Positions 18,832 to 27,060 are shown, numbered from the stretch's first letter. The stretch: DNA of 64,000 bases from JAFLCL01 sp039809495 (GCA_039809495.1 JBDHVC010000001.1:62001-126000), one strand, 5' to 3'. The notes: generated from the letters alone by a model not told the origin. Translations and numbers: made by a program.

Positions 18832-20508
18832 ATGAGCGCCGCGGCTCGAGGGGCGCTCTCGCGCGAGGCGCGCCGCGACACCTGGCTCGTCGGCCTCTCT
18901 CGCCTCGCGTCGGCGATGGCCATCGCGCTCGCGCTCGTCTCGATCGCGCGCCTCTTCGACGAGCCGAGCGAGGCGAGCGTCGCGTGGGCGCTCGCGTGGG
19001 CGCTCGTCGCCGCGCTCATGGCCTTCCTCGAGCTCGCGTATGGAGGGCACGCGGCGCGCGCCGAGGAGCGGCGCCTGCGAGCGAAGCTCCTTCGCCGCCA
19101 GCTCGAGCTCGCGACGACGACGGGTCATCGCTTCGCCGACGGAGCGCCCGCGCGGCTCATCCAGCTCATGACGGACAACGCGGAGCGCGTCACCGAATTC
19201 CGCGAGGCGTACCTGGGCGCGACGATCGCGGCGATGCTCGTCCCCTTCGTCACGCTCGGCTACGTCGCCCTCGCGATCGATCCCGTGGTCGGCGGCCTCG
19301 TCCTGCTCTCGTGCCCGCTCATCCCCGTCTTCCTCTACGGCTTCATGCGGCTCTTTCGTAAGACGTCCGCGAACTCCCGGAAGCAGCGCGGCGTCCTCGC
19401 GAACCGCTACCTCGACGCGATCCGCAACCTGACGACGATCCGCCTGCTCGGAGCGGGCGAGCGCATCGAGGGGGAGCTCCGCCAGGAGGGTGAGGCCAAC
19501 CGCGGGACGATCATGCGGCTGCTCGCCGGCAACCAGCTCGTGATCATCGTGATGGACGGCCTCTTCGGGCTCTTGCTCGTGAGCGCGACCGCCGCGCTCG
19601 TCGTGGTGCGCTCCGCGTCGCTGTCGATCGGCGAGATGGTCGCCATCTCGCTGCTCACGGTCCTCCTGCTCGAGCCGCTCCAGCAGGTCGCGGGCTTCTT
19701 CTACATCGGCATGGGCGGCATCGCCTCGGAGAAGGCGATCCGCGCCTACCTCGCGAGCGCCCCGGGCGCCGAGGGTGCGCGGGCCGCGTCGCCGTCGCCG
19801 AGCGGGCTCGAGCCCAAGCCCGACCTCGCGCTCGAGCTCCGCGGCGTCCGCTTCGACCACGGGCGAGGCGAGGTGCTCTCGGGCGTCGACCTCGAGGTCG
19901 AGCGCGGCGCTCGCGTGGCGATCGTCGGCCGGAGCGGGGCGGGCAAGTCCACGCTCCTCGGCCTCTTGCGGGGCACGCTCGCGCTCCAGGGGGGCGCGCT
20001 CTTCGTCGGAGGCGTCCCCGCGGATCCGGCGCGCCCGAGCGCGCTGCGAGGCCTGAGCGCGACGGTCTCGCAGACGACGTGGATGTTCACGGGGACGATC
20101 GCCGAGAACCTCCGGCTCGCGCGCGAGGACGCGAGCGAGGCCGAGATGTGGGAGGCGCTCGAGCGCGCGGAGGTCGCGGACGAGGTGCGCCGCATGCCGC
20201 GCGGGCTCGACACGCACCTCGGCGAGGGGGCGGCCCTCGTCTCGGGCGGGCAGGCCCAGCGGGTCTCGCTCGCTCGCGCGCTCCTCTCGAGGCGCCCGCT
20301 GCTCCTGCTCGACGAGCCGACGAGCCAAGTCGACATCGAGTCGGAGGCGCGGATCGTCGACGCGCTCGCCGCGCTCCCGCGGAGCTGGACCGTCGTCGTG
20401 GTGACGCACCGTCCCTCGCTCCTGCGCATCGTGGACAGGGCCTATGGGCTCGAGGGCGGCCTTCTCGTGCCGGCGCGCGTCGAGGACGGGGAGATCGATC
20501 ATGGCTGA
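18832..20508 (+). CDS. ABC exporter half-transporter, CydD-like
   Basis: 558 residues: an N-terminal six-helix exporter domain (about 1-310) and a C-terminal ATPase. Walker A GRSGAGKST, signature VSGGQAQR, Walker B LLLLDEPT and an H-loop VVVTHRP are all intact. The membrane region contains PLIPVFLYG, like the CydD-type PLIPLF element. I chose ATG 18832, preceded by GGAGGGG, over the upstream in-frame ATG at 18727. The next gene starts 8 bases before this stop, so the two form a heterodimer. CydDC exports cysteine and glutathione and supports cytochrome assembly. The Fur-like site makes an iron-related substrate (siderophore or heme) an alternative, as in IrtAB-type pairs. Confidence 0.85.
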   Translation: MSAAARGALSREARRDTWLVGLSRLASAMAIALALVSIARLFDEPSEASVAWALAWALVAALMAFLELAYGGHAARAEERRLRAKLLRRQLELATTTGHRFADGAPARLIQLMTDNAERVTEFREAYLGATIAAMLVPFVTLGYVALAIDPVVGGLVLLSCPLIPVFLYGFMRLFRKTSANSRKQRGVLANRYLDAIRNLTTIRLLGAGERIEGELRQEGEANRGTIMRLLAGNQLVIIVMDGLFGLLLVSATAALVVVRSASLSIGEMVAISLLTVLLLEPLQQVAGFFYIGMGGIASEKAIRAYLASAPGAEGARAASPSPSGLEPKPDLALELRGVRFDHGRGEVLSGVDLEVERGARVAIVGRSGAGKSTLLGLLRGTLALQGGALFVGGVPADPARPSALRGLSATVSQTTWMFTGTIAENLRLAREDASEAEMWEALERAEVADEVRRMPRGLDTHLGEGAALVSGGQAQRVSLARALLSRRPLLLLDEPTSQVDIESEARIVDALAALPRSWTVVVVTHRPSLLRIVDRAYGLEGGLLVPARVEDGEIDHG

Positions 20509-22318
20509 GCGCTCCCTCTCTCCCTCGCGCCTCGAGGCGCTCGCGCACGCGCCTCCGCGCGACGACGAGCGGAGAGGGCCCTCGAGCGAGCCGAGCCTCC
20601 GCGAGCTCTTGCGCTGGCTCCTCGGGATCACGAGGCCCGTCCATCCGCCGCTCCTCGTCTCGCTCTTCTTTCGCGTCGTGAACCTCTCGCTCGACGTCGC
20701 GCTCTTCGCGACGGCCGCGGGCGGCGCCGTCCAGCTCGCGACGGGCGGCACCGAGACGGCGCGCTTCTTCGCGGCGCTCGTCGCCCTCTCGCTCGGTAAG
20801 GCCCTCGCCGCGTACCTCGAGCAGTTCACGGGGCACTACGTCGCGTTCAAGGCGCTCGAGCTGCTCCGCACCTTCGTCTTCGCGAAGCTCTGGCCGAAGG
20901 CGCCAGCGATCGTCGCCTTCTCGCGCTCGGGCGATCTGCTCGCGAGCCTCACGCGCGACGTCGATCGCATCGAGGTCGTCTACGCGCACACGTTCGCGCC
21001 GGTCGTCTCCGCTCACATCGTCGCGCCCCTCGCGTTCGCGCTCGCCGCCGCCCTCTTCGGGCTCTCGCACGTGTGGATCGCGGGCGCCGCGCTCGGGCTC
21101 TCGCTCTTCGTCGTGCCCTACATCGGCGTGCGCCGCGCGTTCGCCGACACGGCGGAGACGCTCGCGCGTCGACGAGCGCTCGCGCAGCACGTCACCGACT
21201 CCGTCTTCGGGCTCGACGAGGTGCTGGGCTACGGGCGCGAGGCCGAGCGCCTCGAGGCGATGGACGCGCTCGGCCAGGCGATCCAGGCGAGCGCCAGCGC
21301 GCCTCGCCGCATCGCGGCGCTCCGGCGCGGCGCGAACGTGCTGCTCGCGCTCGTCGCCGTCGCGTCCGTCGTCTGGCTCGGGCTGGGCGAGCAGCCGCTC
21401 TACGTCCTCGCGGCGCTCGCGGCGGGCACGCTCCGCGTGTTCGAGGCGCCCCGCGGGGTCGAGGACTCGACGGGCTACCTCGATCACTCGCTCTCGGCCG
21501 CGCGGCGGCTCTACGCGATCAGCCACGCGCCCGATCGCGTCTCGGACGGGCCCGACACGCTCGCGCTCTCGCGGCCTCCGAGCGTCCGCTTCGAGGGCGT
21601 CTCCTACGCGTACCCGAGCCCCGATGGGCGCGCGCTCGATGACGCGCTCTCGGACGTCTCGCTCGAGATCCCTGCGGGTGGGCACGCGATCCTCGTCGGC
21701 CGATCGGGCTCGGGCAAGTCCACGCTCGTCCAGCTCCTCTTGCGCTACGACGATCCGCGGCGTGGCCGCGTCGCGCTCGATGGCGCGCCGATCACGCGGT
21801 TCTCGCTCGACTCGCTGCGACGCAACGTCGTCGCCGTCTCCCAGCGCAACCAGCTCCTCGCGGCGTCGATCGCGGAGAACCTGCGGCTCGGCGCGCCGCG
21901 GGCCAGCGACGAGGAGCTGCGGCGCGCGATCGAGGTCGTCGGGCTCGCGCGCGAGATCGACGCGATGCCGGAGGGCCTCGGGACCTTCGTCGGCCCGAAC
22001 GGCGCCGCCCTCTCGGGGGGACAGGCGCAGCGCCTCTGCCTCGCGCGCGCGCTCCTCGTGCATCCCAAGGTGCTCGTCCTCGACGAGTTCGCCGCCCACC
22101 TCGACGAGGCGCTCGAGGACGAGATCCGCGAGGCGCTCTCGCGGTGGGACGCCGACATGACGATCCTCGAGGTGACCCACCGCCTGCGCGCGAGCCGGCA
22201 CGCGGACCTCGTCGCCGTCCTCGATCGCGGCCGGCTCCTGCTCGCGGGCCCACCGTCCGAGGTGACCGAGGAGGCGATCGCGGCGCGCTTCGCGTCGTCG
22301 GGCGGCTCGTCGCGCTGA
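20501..22318 (+). CDS. ABC exporter half-transporter, CydC-like partner
   Basis: 605 residues; six-helix membrane domain then ATPase. Walker A GRSGSGKST, signature LSGGQAQR, and Walker B VLVLDEF followed by AAHLD. The catalytic Glu is present, but the D-loop region is atypical (EFAAHLDEA instead of EPTSALD), so this site may differ from its partner's. The exporter half contains long amphipathic coupling regions (TLARRRALAQHV). ATG 20501 overlaps the upstream gene by 8 bases, fixing the start and implying coupled 1:1 synthesis. It is the only other subunit present; no substrate-binding protein is encoded nearby, as expected for an exporter-fold pair. Confidence 0.85.
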   Translation: MAERSLSPSRLEALAHAPPRDDERRGPSSEPSLRELLRWLLGITRPVHPPLLVSLFFRVVNLSLDVALFATAAGGAVQLATGGTETARFFAALVALSLGKALAAYLEQFTGHYVAFKALELLRTFVFAKLWPKAPAIVAFSRSGDLLASLTRDVDRIEVVYAHTFAPVVSAHIVAPLAFALAAALFGLSHVWIAGAALGLSLFVVPYIGVRRAFADTAETLARRRALAQHVTDSVFGLDEVLGYGREAERLEAMDALGQAIQASASAPRRIAALRRGANVLLALVAVASVVWLGLGEQPLYVLAALAAGTLRVFEAPRGVEDSTGYLDHSLSAARRLYAISHAPDRVSDGPDTLALSRPPSVRFEGVSYAYPSPDGRALDDALSDVSLEIPAGGHAILVGRSGSGKSTLVQLLLRYDDPRRGRVALDGAPITRFSLDSLRRNVVAVSQRNQLLAASIAENLRLGAPRASDEELRRAIEVVGLAREIDAMPEGLGTFVGPNGAALSGGQAQRLCLARALLVHPKVLVLDEFAAHLDEALEDEIREALSRWDADMTILEVTHRLRASRHADLVAVLDRGRLLLAGPPSEVTEEAIAARFASSGGSSR

Positions 22319-22347
22319 GGAGGCGCTGAGGAGGCGCTGACGCCTCC
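22312..22347 (+). repeat. 11-bp tandem repeat with stops in three frames, then hairpin
   Basis: GCGCTGAGGAG occurs twice and a third time in part (22312-22340), starting inside the last codons of the ABC gene. Because the period is 11, its three TGA triplets fall in all three frames. It runs into GGAGGCG-CTGA-CGCCTCC (22330-22347), a perfect 7-bp hairpin without a T-run, between convergent genes. Confidence 0.6.
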
Positions 22348-22361
22348 CGCGGCGGGTTCGC

Positions 22362-24140
22362 TCAGCGAAAGGGCACCTGCGCACCCGAGAGGACGCGACC
22401 CAGGGCGATCAGGGCCTCGGCGATGGCGAGCGAGCGCTCGTGGTCGACGAGGAGCGGGGCGGTGTCGGGCGCGGGCAGGAACGCGGAGGCGCGGCCCTCG
22501 CGCAGCATCACCTCGAGACCGCCGAGCCGAGCGTCGACGAGCGCGCGCGCTTCGCCCGGGAGGCTCGCGAGCGTGCTCGGGTCGCGCGGGAGCGTGAGAT
22601 CCAGCGCCGCCGACTCGACGGGCTCGACGGCGATCTCGATCCCGGCCGGCCTCGCTCTGGAGAAGCGCACGCGGGCCGAGAACGCGCGCTCGTCGAGGTT
22701 GGCTCGGAGCGCGCAGTCTCCTGGCTGAAAGCGTCCACGGAGGCGCCGAGCGATCGCGAGCGCGCGCTCGCGGTCGAGGCTCACGTCGCGAGGCGAAGGG
22801 ACGCTCGATCGCGCGGCCTCGCACGCGTCGAAGAGCGCCTCGACGCGCTCGACGAGGGTGCGGAGGTTCGCCTCTCCGTCGCCCGACTCCTCGCTCGAGA
22901 TGGCGATCTCGGTGTCGGAGGCGTGCCAGTCGAACGAAGGCGCGACGGCCGCGAGGCTCGCGACGAGCCCCGTGGCTTGCGCTCGATCGCGAGCCGTCGC
23001 GATGTGGCGGCTCGCCCACGCCTCGATCGGGACGCGGATGGTGTCGGTGAGGGCGCCGTCGAAGACGCCCGTGCGCCTTCGGACGGCGAGCTCGAGGCCC
23101 CAGCACGGCGTCTCGAGCCGGGCCGCGACGCGAGGGCGCCCCGCCTCGATCGTCCAGCCGATCCGCGCGAGGTATGCGCCGGAGGCGGCCTCGAAGGCTC
23201 GCACGAGCTCGTCGTCGGCTCGAGCCCATCCCGCGCTTCGCGTCGCCGTGGCGTCGAGGATCTCCCTCCGGCGGCTCGGGCCGACGAGCGGTGCGAGCAG
23301 CGCGGGCGACTCCTCCGCGAGCTCGTCGGACTCGACGAGCTCGAGGGGGATCTCGAAGAGGCTCGGCGGCTCGAAGAGCGAGAGCCCTCGGCTGGGCGTC
23401 GACGCGGAGAGGACCCAGCCGTGATCGAGCTTCGCCGAGGTGAAGCTCGCGACGACGTTGGGCAGCCGGAAGCGAAAGGGGACGGCCGCGTCCGAGAGCG
23501 GGGGGATGACGACCGTGGTCTCGAAGCAGAGGCCCGTCTTCGACGCCGCGGGGCTCGGCAGGTGCGTGAGCACCTCCGAGACGCGGAGGCGGAGCTCGCG
23601 AGCGGTGTCGCTCATCACGCGCGGCGCGACGAGGCCACCGACGACGCCGCCGGAGGCGACGCGCTGGGACTCGAGGGAGAATTCGAGGGGATCCTCGGGT
23701 CGCGTGGCGAGGACCGCGGGGATCGCCCGAGCTGCGCGCCTTGCCCCGCGGACCTCGAGCAGCCAGCTCGCCTTCGCGTCGGGCCAGAAGGGGATCGAGG
23801 CGCGCGCGCTCACCTCGTAGCGCACCCAGCCGCCGCCTCCGCTGAACGAGGGCGGCTGCCCGGGTGGGATTTCGAACGTGACCCTCCTCCGCGTGATCCC
23901 CGAGAGGATCGAGGCGTCGACGACGCGCGCGCGCTGGGTCGGGTGCTCGAGGGAGGTCGCGCTTCGATGCGATCCGCTCCCGACCGCCCACCCCTCCGTC
24001 GCTCGAAGCTCGAGATCGACCCACTCGACGTCGGTCGGCTCCTTCGCCTCGATCTCGAGGGTGACGGTGATCGACTCCCCGACGTGGATCTGGGGCGGCA
24101 CGAAGAGGCGAAGCTCCGGGGTGCTCTTCCAGAACGACAT
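22362..24140 (-). CDS. Arrestin-fold-like protein with a long unassigned C-terminal region
   Basis: 592 residues, no signal peptide. The N-terminal 290 or so residues look like an arrestin-type double beta-sandwich. There is an opening strand LRLFVPPQIHVGESITVTLE, a proline-rich turn with an aromatic (PPGQPPSFSG) and then WVRYEVSARA, the order seen in arrestin_N domains (PPSFxG...RYxV). A second sandwich seems to follow (VPFRFRLPNVVASF). The rest (about 300-592) contains Arg-rich segments and a repeated Asp-containing helix/strand pattern that I cannot place. ATG 24140 is chosen because the domain begins right after it. It lies downstream of tRNA-Arg on the same strand. Bacterial arrestin-like proteins include the SpoOM family; the role here is unknown. 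Confidence 0.65.
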   Translation of the reverse strand: MSFWKSTPELRLFVPPQIHVGESITVTLEIEAKEPTDVEWVDLELRATEGWAVGSGSHRSATSLEHPTQRARVVDASILSGITRRRVTFEIPPGQPPSFSGGGGWVRYEVSARASIPFWPDAKASWLLEVRGARRAARAIPAVLATRPEDPLEFSLESQRVASGGVVGGLVAPRVMSDTARELRLRVSEVLTHLPSPAASKTGLCFETTVVIPPLSDAAVPFRFRLPNVVASFTSAKLDHGWVLSASTPSRGLSLFEPPSLFEIPLELVESDELAEESPALLAPLVGPSRRREILDATATRSAGWARADDELVRAFEAASGAYLARIGWTIEAGRPRVAARLETPCWGLELAVRRRTGVFDGALTDTIRVPIEAWASRHIATARDRAQATGLVASLAAVAPSFDWHASDTEIAISSEESGDGEANLRTLVERVEALFDACEAARSSVPSPRDVSLDRERALAIARRLRGRFQPGDCALRANLDERAFSARVRFSRARPAGIEIAVEPVESAALDLTLPRDPSTLASLPGEARALVDARLGGLEVMLREGRASAFLPAPDTAPLLVDHERSLAIAEALIALGRVLSGAQVPFR

Positions 24141-24249
24141 CCGCGCGTCGAGTCTCGCACGTTTTCGATCGCGGTCTCGGACACCACGCACGGCCGCAGG
24201 GGCGAAGCGCTCGGTCGCGCCGCGGGGAGGCTCGCGGGCCCCTGGCTCG

Positions 24250-24279
24250 GATCGCGGCGTGGAGCGCGACGCCGCGATC
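24250..24279 (-). terminator. Perfect 11-bp hairpin downstream of tRNA-Arg
   Basis: GATCGCGGCGT and ACGCCGCGATC flank an 8-base loop, 16 bases beyond the tRNA 3' end. No T-run follows, so it may act in 3' processing or as a factor-assisted terminator. Confidence 0.45.
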
Positions 24280-24295
24280 GGCGGCGATGGGAGAG

Positions 24296-24369
24296 CGTCC
24301 CCGGCGGGATTCGAACCTGCGACCTTTCGCTTAGGAAGCGACTGCTCTATCCAGCTGAGCTACGGGGAC
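24296..24369 (-). tRNA. tRNA-Arg (anticodon CCT)
   Basis: The cloverleaf closes with acceptor GTCCCCG/CGGGGAC and discriminator G. The D arm contains AGCTCAGCTGGATAGAGC and the T arm GGTTCGAATCC. The anticodon loop TTCCTAA presents CCT, which reads AGG, a rare Arg codon in this GC-rich coding style. CCA is not encoded. A strong promoter lies just upstream on the same strand. Confidence 0.97.
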
Positions 24370-24379
24370 GAACGCCCGG

Positions 24380-24408
24380 CCTATAGCTCGGCCCATGGCG
24401 GGGCTCAA
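24380..24408 (-). promoter_or_regulatory. tRNA-Arg promoter
   Basis: On the minus strand TTGAGC, 17 bases, TATAGG, then 10 bases to the mature 5' end of the tRNA. The -35 overlaps the stop codon region of apt. Confidence 0.6.
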
Positions 24409-24932
24409 TAGCGAATGACGCTCCGGACCGGGAGCGGCTCGAGGGCGCGTGGGCCCGCGAGCGCCTCGAGCTCGACGAAGAAGCCGAAGCCCACGACCTC
24501 GGCGCCCGCGCCCTCAAGGAGCGAGGCGGTCGCCTTGGCGGTCCCGCCGGTCGCGATGAGGTCGTCGACGACGAGCGCGCGCGCGTTCGGGCGGACGGCG
24601 TCCTCGTGCATCTCGAGCGCGTCGGTCCCGTACTCGAGCGCGTACTCCGCGCGGCGCGTCTTCCACGGAAGCTTGCCGGGCTTGCGGACGGGCACGAGCG
24701 AGGCGCCGAGGCGCAAGGCGAGCGGCGCGCCGAACAGGAAGCCGCGCGACTCGATCGCGACGATCGTGTCGGGCCGCAGATCGGCGACGGCGTCCGCGAG
24801 GAGGTCGATCGCGACCGAGAACGCGGACGGATCGCCGAGCAGCGGCGTGATGTCACGGAAGAGGATCCCCTTCTTCGGGAAGTCCGGGATGGCGCGGATG
24901 TGCGAGCGAACGAGGTCGAGCTTTTCGGTCAT
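24405..24932 (-). CDS. apt: Adenine phosphoribosyltransferase
   Basis: 175 residues, the usual size. It converts adenine plus PRPP to AMP in purine salvage. The start LVRSHIRAIPDFPKKGILF followed by RDITPLL is diagnostic of the family, and the PRPP-binding loop is VVDDLIATGGTA (about residues 118-130). FVELEALAGPRAL near the end also fits. ATG 24932 overlaps the surE stop as ATGA and has GGAGAGA upstream, so it is co-translated with the nucleotidase SurE. The pair links nucleotide breakdown with base salvage. Confidence 0.97.
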   Translation of the reverse strand: MTEKLDLVRSHIRAIPDFPKKGILFRDITPLLGDPSAFSVAIDLLADAVADLRPDTIVAIESRGFLFGAPLALRLGASLVPVRKPGKLPWKTRRAEYALEYGTDALEMHEDAVRPNARALVVDDLIATGGTAKATASLLEGAGAEVVGFGFFVELEALAGPRALEPLPVRSVIRY

Positions 24933-25720
24933 CGTCTCTCCGGATGGGTCTCGAGGCCCTCGATGGCGTGTGCCACGAGGGAGAACTGGTTGGTGTCGGT
25001 CGCGTCGAGCCCGAGCGGCGTGATCGACACGTACCCCTGATCGACCGCCTCGGTGTCCGAGCCCTCGCTCGGATCGTGGAAGGCGTTGGGGCCGCCGATC
25101 CAGAAGTACTGATGTCCGCGCGGATCGCGACGAACGTCGACCTCCTCCGAGTAGCGGCGGTGGCCGAGGCGGGTCCCGCGGATGCCACGGAGCGGGCGAT
25201 CCCCGGCGGGAAAATTCACGTTGAAGAGCGGCGCGCGCGGGCCCCGTGGCGAGGGCGCGACCTCGAGCAGCCGAAGGACGATCCGGCTCGCGAGCGGGGC
25301 GATCGGCTCGAACGTCGAGCCGCTGCCCATGCCGAGCGAGAAGGCGACGGCGGGGATCCCGCGGAGCGCCCCCTCGCGCGCCGCGGCGACGGTGCCGGAG
25401 TAGAAGGTGTCGGAGCCGAGGTTGTAGCCGTGGTTGATCCCCGAGACGACGAGGTCCGGCGTTCGCCGCGTCAGCTCCTTCCAGTAGAGGCCGACGTAGA
25501 TGCAGTCCGCGGGCGTGCCATCGATCGCGTGGAAGCCGTCGACGAGGTGGTGGCGCAGGGGGCGCGCGAGCGTGAGCGCGTGGCTGTTCGCGCTCTGCTC
25601 CGTGAGCGGCGCGACGACGACGACCTCGGCGATCCGGGCGAGCGCTTCGTGGAGGACACGGACGCCTCGCGCCGCGACGCCATCGTCGTTCGAGAGCAGG
25701 ATGAGCGGGCGTTCGGGCAC
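24929..25720 (-). CDS. surE: 5'/3'-nucleotidase SurE
   Basis: 263 residues from GTG 25720. SurE is a metal-dependent phosphatase of nucleoside 5'- and 3'-monophosphates. The metal-binding N-terminus ILLSNDDG, the block APLTEQSANSHALTL, the conserved SGINHGYNLGSDTFYSGTV region and a C-terminal GYVSITPL are all present. The frame extends to a GTG at 25753, but SurE proteins normally start a few residues before the ILLSNDDG strand, so I prefer the later codon. It is followed by apt with a 4-base overlap. The insertion with PRGHQYFWIGGPN is normal for the family. Confidence 0.95.
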   Translation of the reverse strand: MPERPLILLSNDDGVAARGVRVLHEALARIAEVVVVAPLTEQSANSHALTLARPLRHHLVDGFHAIDGTPADCIYVGLYWKELTRRTPDLVVSGINHGYNLGSDTFYSGTVAAAREGALRGIPAVAFSLGMGSGSTFEPIAPLASRIVLRLLEVAPSPRGPRAPLFNVNFPAGDRPLRGIRGTRLGHRRYSEEVDVRRDPRGHQYFWIGGPNAFHDPSEGSDTEAVDQGYVSITPLGLDATDTNQFSLVAHAIEGLETHPERR

Positions 25721-25881
25721 GGGCGGACTCTGACACGTCGCGGAGGTGATCACAGCGGCGCCGTGCGCTCGCTCCGCTCGGCAGAGCCGCCTGCCGGTCG
25801 GCTCGCGCGGACACGCCGCCGCCCCCGCGAGGCGTCGCGCGGGAAGAGGCGTTCGAGGCCGACCAGACCTCGAACGCGAAT

Positions 25882-25906
25882 AGCCTGGGGTGGTTGGCCC
25901 CAGGCT
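25882..25906 (-). terminator. Perfect 9-bp hairpin downstream of tRNA-Pro
   Basis: AGCCTGGGG and CCCCAGGCT with a 7-base loop, 19 bases beyond the tRNA 3' end. On the minus strand it is followed by ATTCG, not a clear T-run. It parallels the hairpin behind tRNA-Arg. Confidence 0.5.
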
Positions 25907-25925
25907 CCTTCGACCGATCTCGCGA

Positions 25926-26000
25926 TCGGGGCGGCGGGATTCGAACCCACGACCCCCAGACCCCCAGTCTGGTGCGCTAACCAGGCTGCGCTACGCCCCG
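25926..26000 (-). tRNA. tRNA-Pro (anticodon GGG)
   Basis: Acceptor CGGGGCG pairs with CGCCCCG, discriminator A. The D arm GTAGCGCAGCCTGGTTAGCGC is typical of bacterial tRNA-Pro. The anticodon stem-loop CCAGA-CTGGGGG-TCTGG gives GGG, reading CCC and CCU. The T arm has GGTTCGAATCC. CCA is not encoded. Confidence 0.97.
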
Positions 26001-26013
26001 GAAAGAGGCGCGG

Positions 26014-26041
26014 ATGGTACTTGGTTCGCGAGCGCGTGCAA
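26014..26041 (-). promoter_or_regulatory. tRNA-Pro promoter
   Basis: On the minus strand TTGCAC, 16 bases, TACCAT, then 13 bases to the mature tRNA 5' end. Confidence 0.55.
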
Positions 26042-26166
26042 GGACGAAGATCGCGTCGCGCGCGGCTCGCCCGTTCGACGCGCGATCCAGGAGCGCGCCC
26101 CCTTGTAGCGAGGCCCCGTATTGAGCACACTCGCGCCCCACGACGAAGGGCGTCGACCCTTCCAGC

Positions 26167-26183
26167 AGGAGGAACGTTCTATC
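26167..26183 (+). promoter_or_regulatory. Strong ribosome site that selects an ATC start for infC
   Basis: AGGAGG at 26167-26172 is 8 bases before ATC 26181. It is one of the best Shine-Dalgarno sequences in the window and lies 46 bases inside the open frame, so the upstream TTG at 26121 is not the likely start. Non-AUG starts (AUU, AUC) are a hallmark of infC and allow IF3 to repress its own synthesis. Confidence 0.75.
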
Positions 26184-26861
26184 AATCGCCCCCGATTCGA
26201 CCCACGCGGCCCTCGCACGTTCAGCGGCCCTCGTACCAACCATCGCATCCGCATCCCGGAGGTCCGCGTCATCGGCGCCGAAGGGGAGATGCTCGGCGTC
26301 TTGCCGACGCACGAGGCGCTGCGCCTCGCTCGCGAAGCCGACCTCGATCTCGTGGAGGTGAACCCGAAGGGGGTGCCGCCGGTCTGCAAGATCATGGACT
26401 TCGGCAAGTTCAAGTACGAAGAGAAGAAGCGGGAGAGCGAGGCGCGCAAGCGTCAGGTCCAGGTCGAGCTCAAGGAGGTCAAGCTCCGGCCCAAGACCGA
26501 CGACCACGATCTCGCGGTGAAGGTGAAGCACATCCGCCGCTTCCTCGAGGAGGGCAACAAGGTCAAGGTCACCTGTCGGTTCCGGGGGCGCGAGATCACG
26601 CACCCCGAGACGGCCGAGGTGCAGCTCGTCCACTTCATCGAGGAGACGCGGGACATCGCGATGGTCGAGCAGACGCCGCGCCTCGAGGCGCGCACGATGA
26701 CGATCCTGCTCTCCCCGCGAGCCGAGGTTCGCGCTCGCGTGGCACAGCAGGCGGCGAAGCGCGCGGAGCAGGACAAGGCCCGTCCGACGGATTCGAAGAT
26801 CGAGCCGGACGCGGAGGCGTTCGACGATGACGCCGATGACGAGGGCGAAGACGACGCGTGA
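26181..26861 (+). CDS. infC: Translation initiation factor IF-3, ATC start, acidic C-terminal tail
   Basis: 226 residues from the ATC codon. IF3 binds the 30S subunit, checks the initiator codon and prevents premature 50S joining. The N-domain has NHRIRIPEVRVIG, the linker is GKFKYEEKKRE and the C-domain runs from ELKEVKLRP through EDRR-like helices to QTPRLEARTMTILLSP. After the normal end there is an extra tail of about 45 residues ending FDDDADDEGEDDA. From memory, Myxococcus Dsg is an IF3 with an AUC start and a C-terminal extension needed for development. rpmI and rplT do not follow, which is unusual for infC. Confidence 0.95.
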   Translation: MNRPRFDPRGPRTFSGPRTNHRIRIPEVRVIGAEGEMLGVLPTHEALRLAREADLDLVEVNPKGVPPVCKIMDFGKFKYEEKKRESEARKRQVQVELKEVKLRPKTDDHDLAVKVKHIRRFLEEGNKVKVTCRFRGREITHPETAEVQLVHFIEETRDIAMVEQTPRLEARTMTILLSPRAEVRARVAQQAAKRAEQDKARPTDSKIEPDAEAFDDDADDEGEDDA

Positions 26862-26961
26862 CGCGTGCGGTCGCGCGCGGGGGGGGGCGGCGCCACGCTC
26901 GGGATCGCGCGGCGCGCACGCGTCCACGGGCTCGCGCGCTCGCGGGGAGAGTGTCGGAAGC

Positions 26962-26991
26962 TGTTGACACGGTGCGTCGCGATTGCCGACC
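26962..26991 (+). promoter_or_regulatory. Promoter-like TTGACA upstream of the response regulator
   Basis: A perfect TTGACA (26962-26967) is followed after 18 bases by the weak -10 GACCAT (26986-26991). The leader to ATG 27061 would be about 60 bases. A poor -10 with a consensus -35 may mean activation is needed. Confidence 0.4.
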
Positions 26992-27060
26992 ATTCGCTCG
27001 CTTCACGAGCGTGAGGCGAGCGCTCGCGCGGGCGAGCGCGAGGCGGCGAAGGAGCCGAAG

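Noticed and set aside
26121..26180. TTG start giving IF3 a 20-residue N-terminal extension
   Set aside because: No ribosome site before the TTG, while AGGAGG sits ideally before ATC 26181, a known type of infC start.
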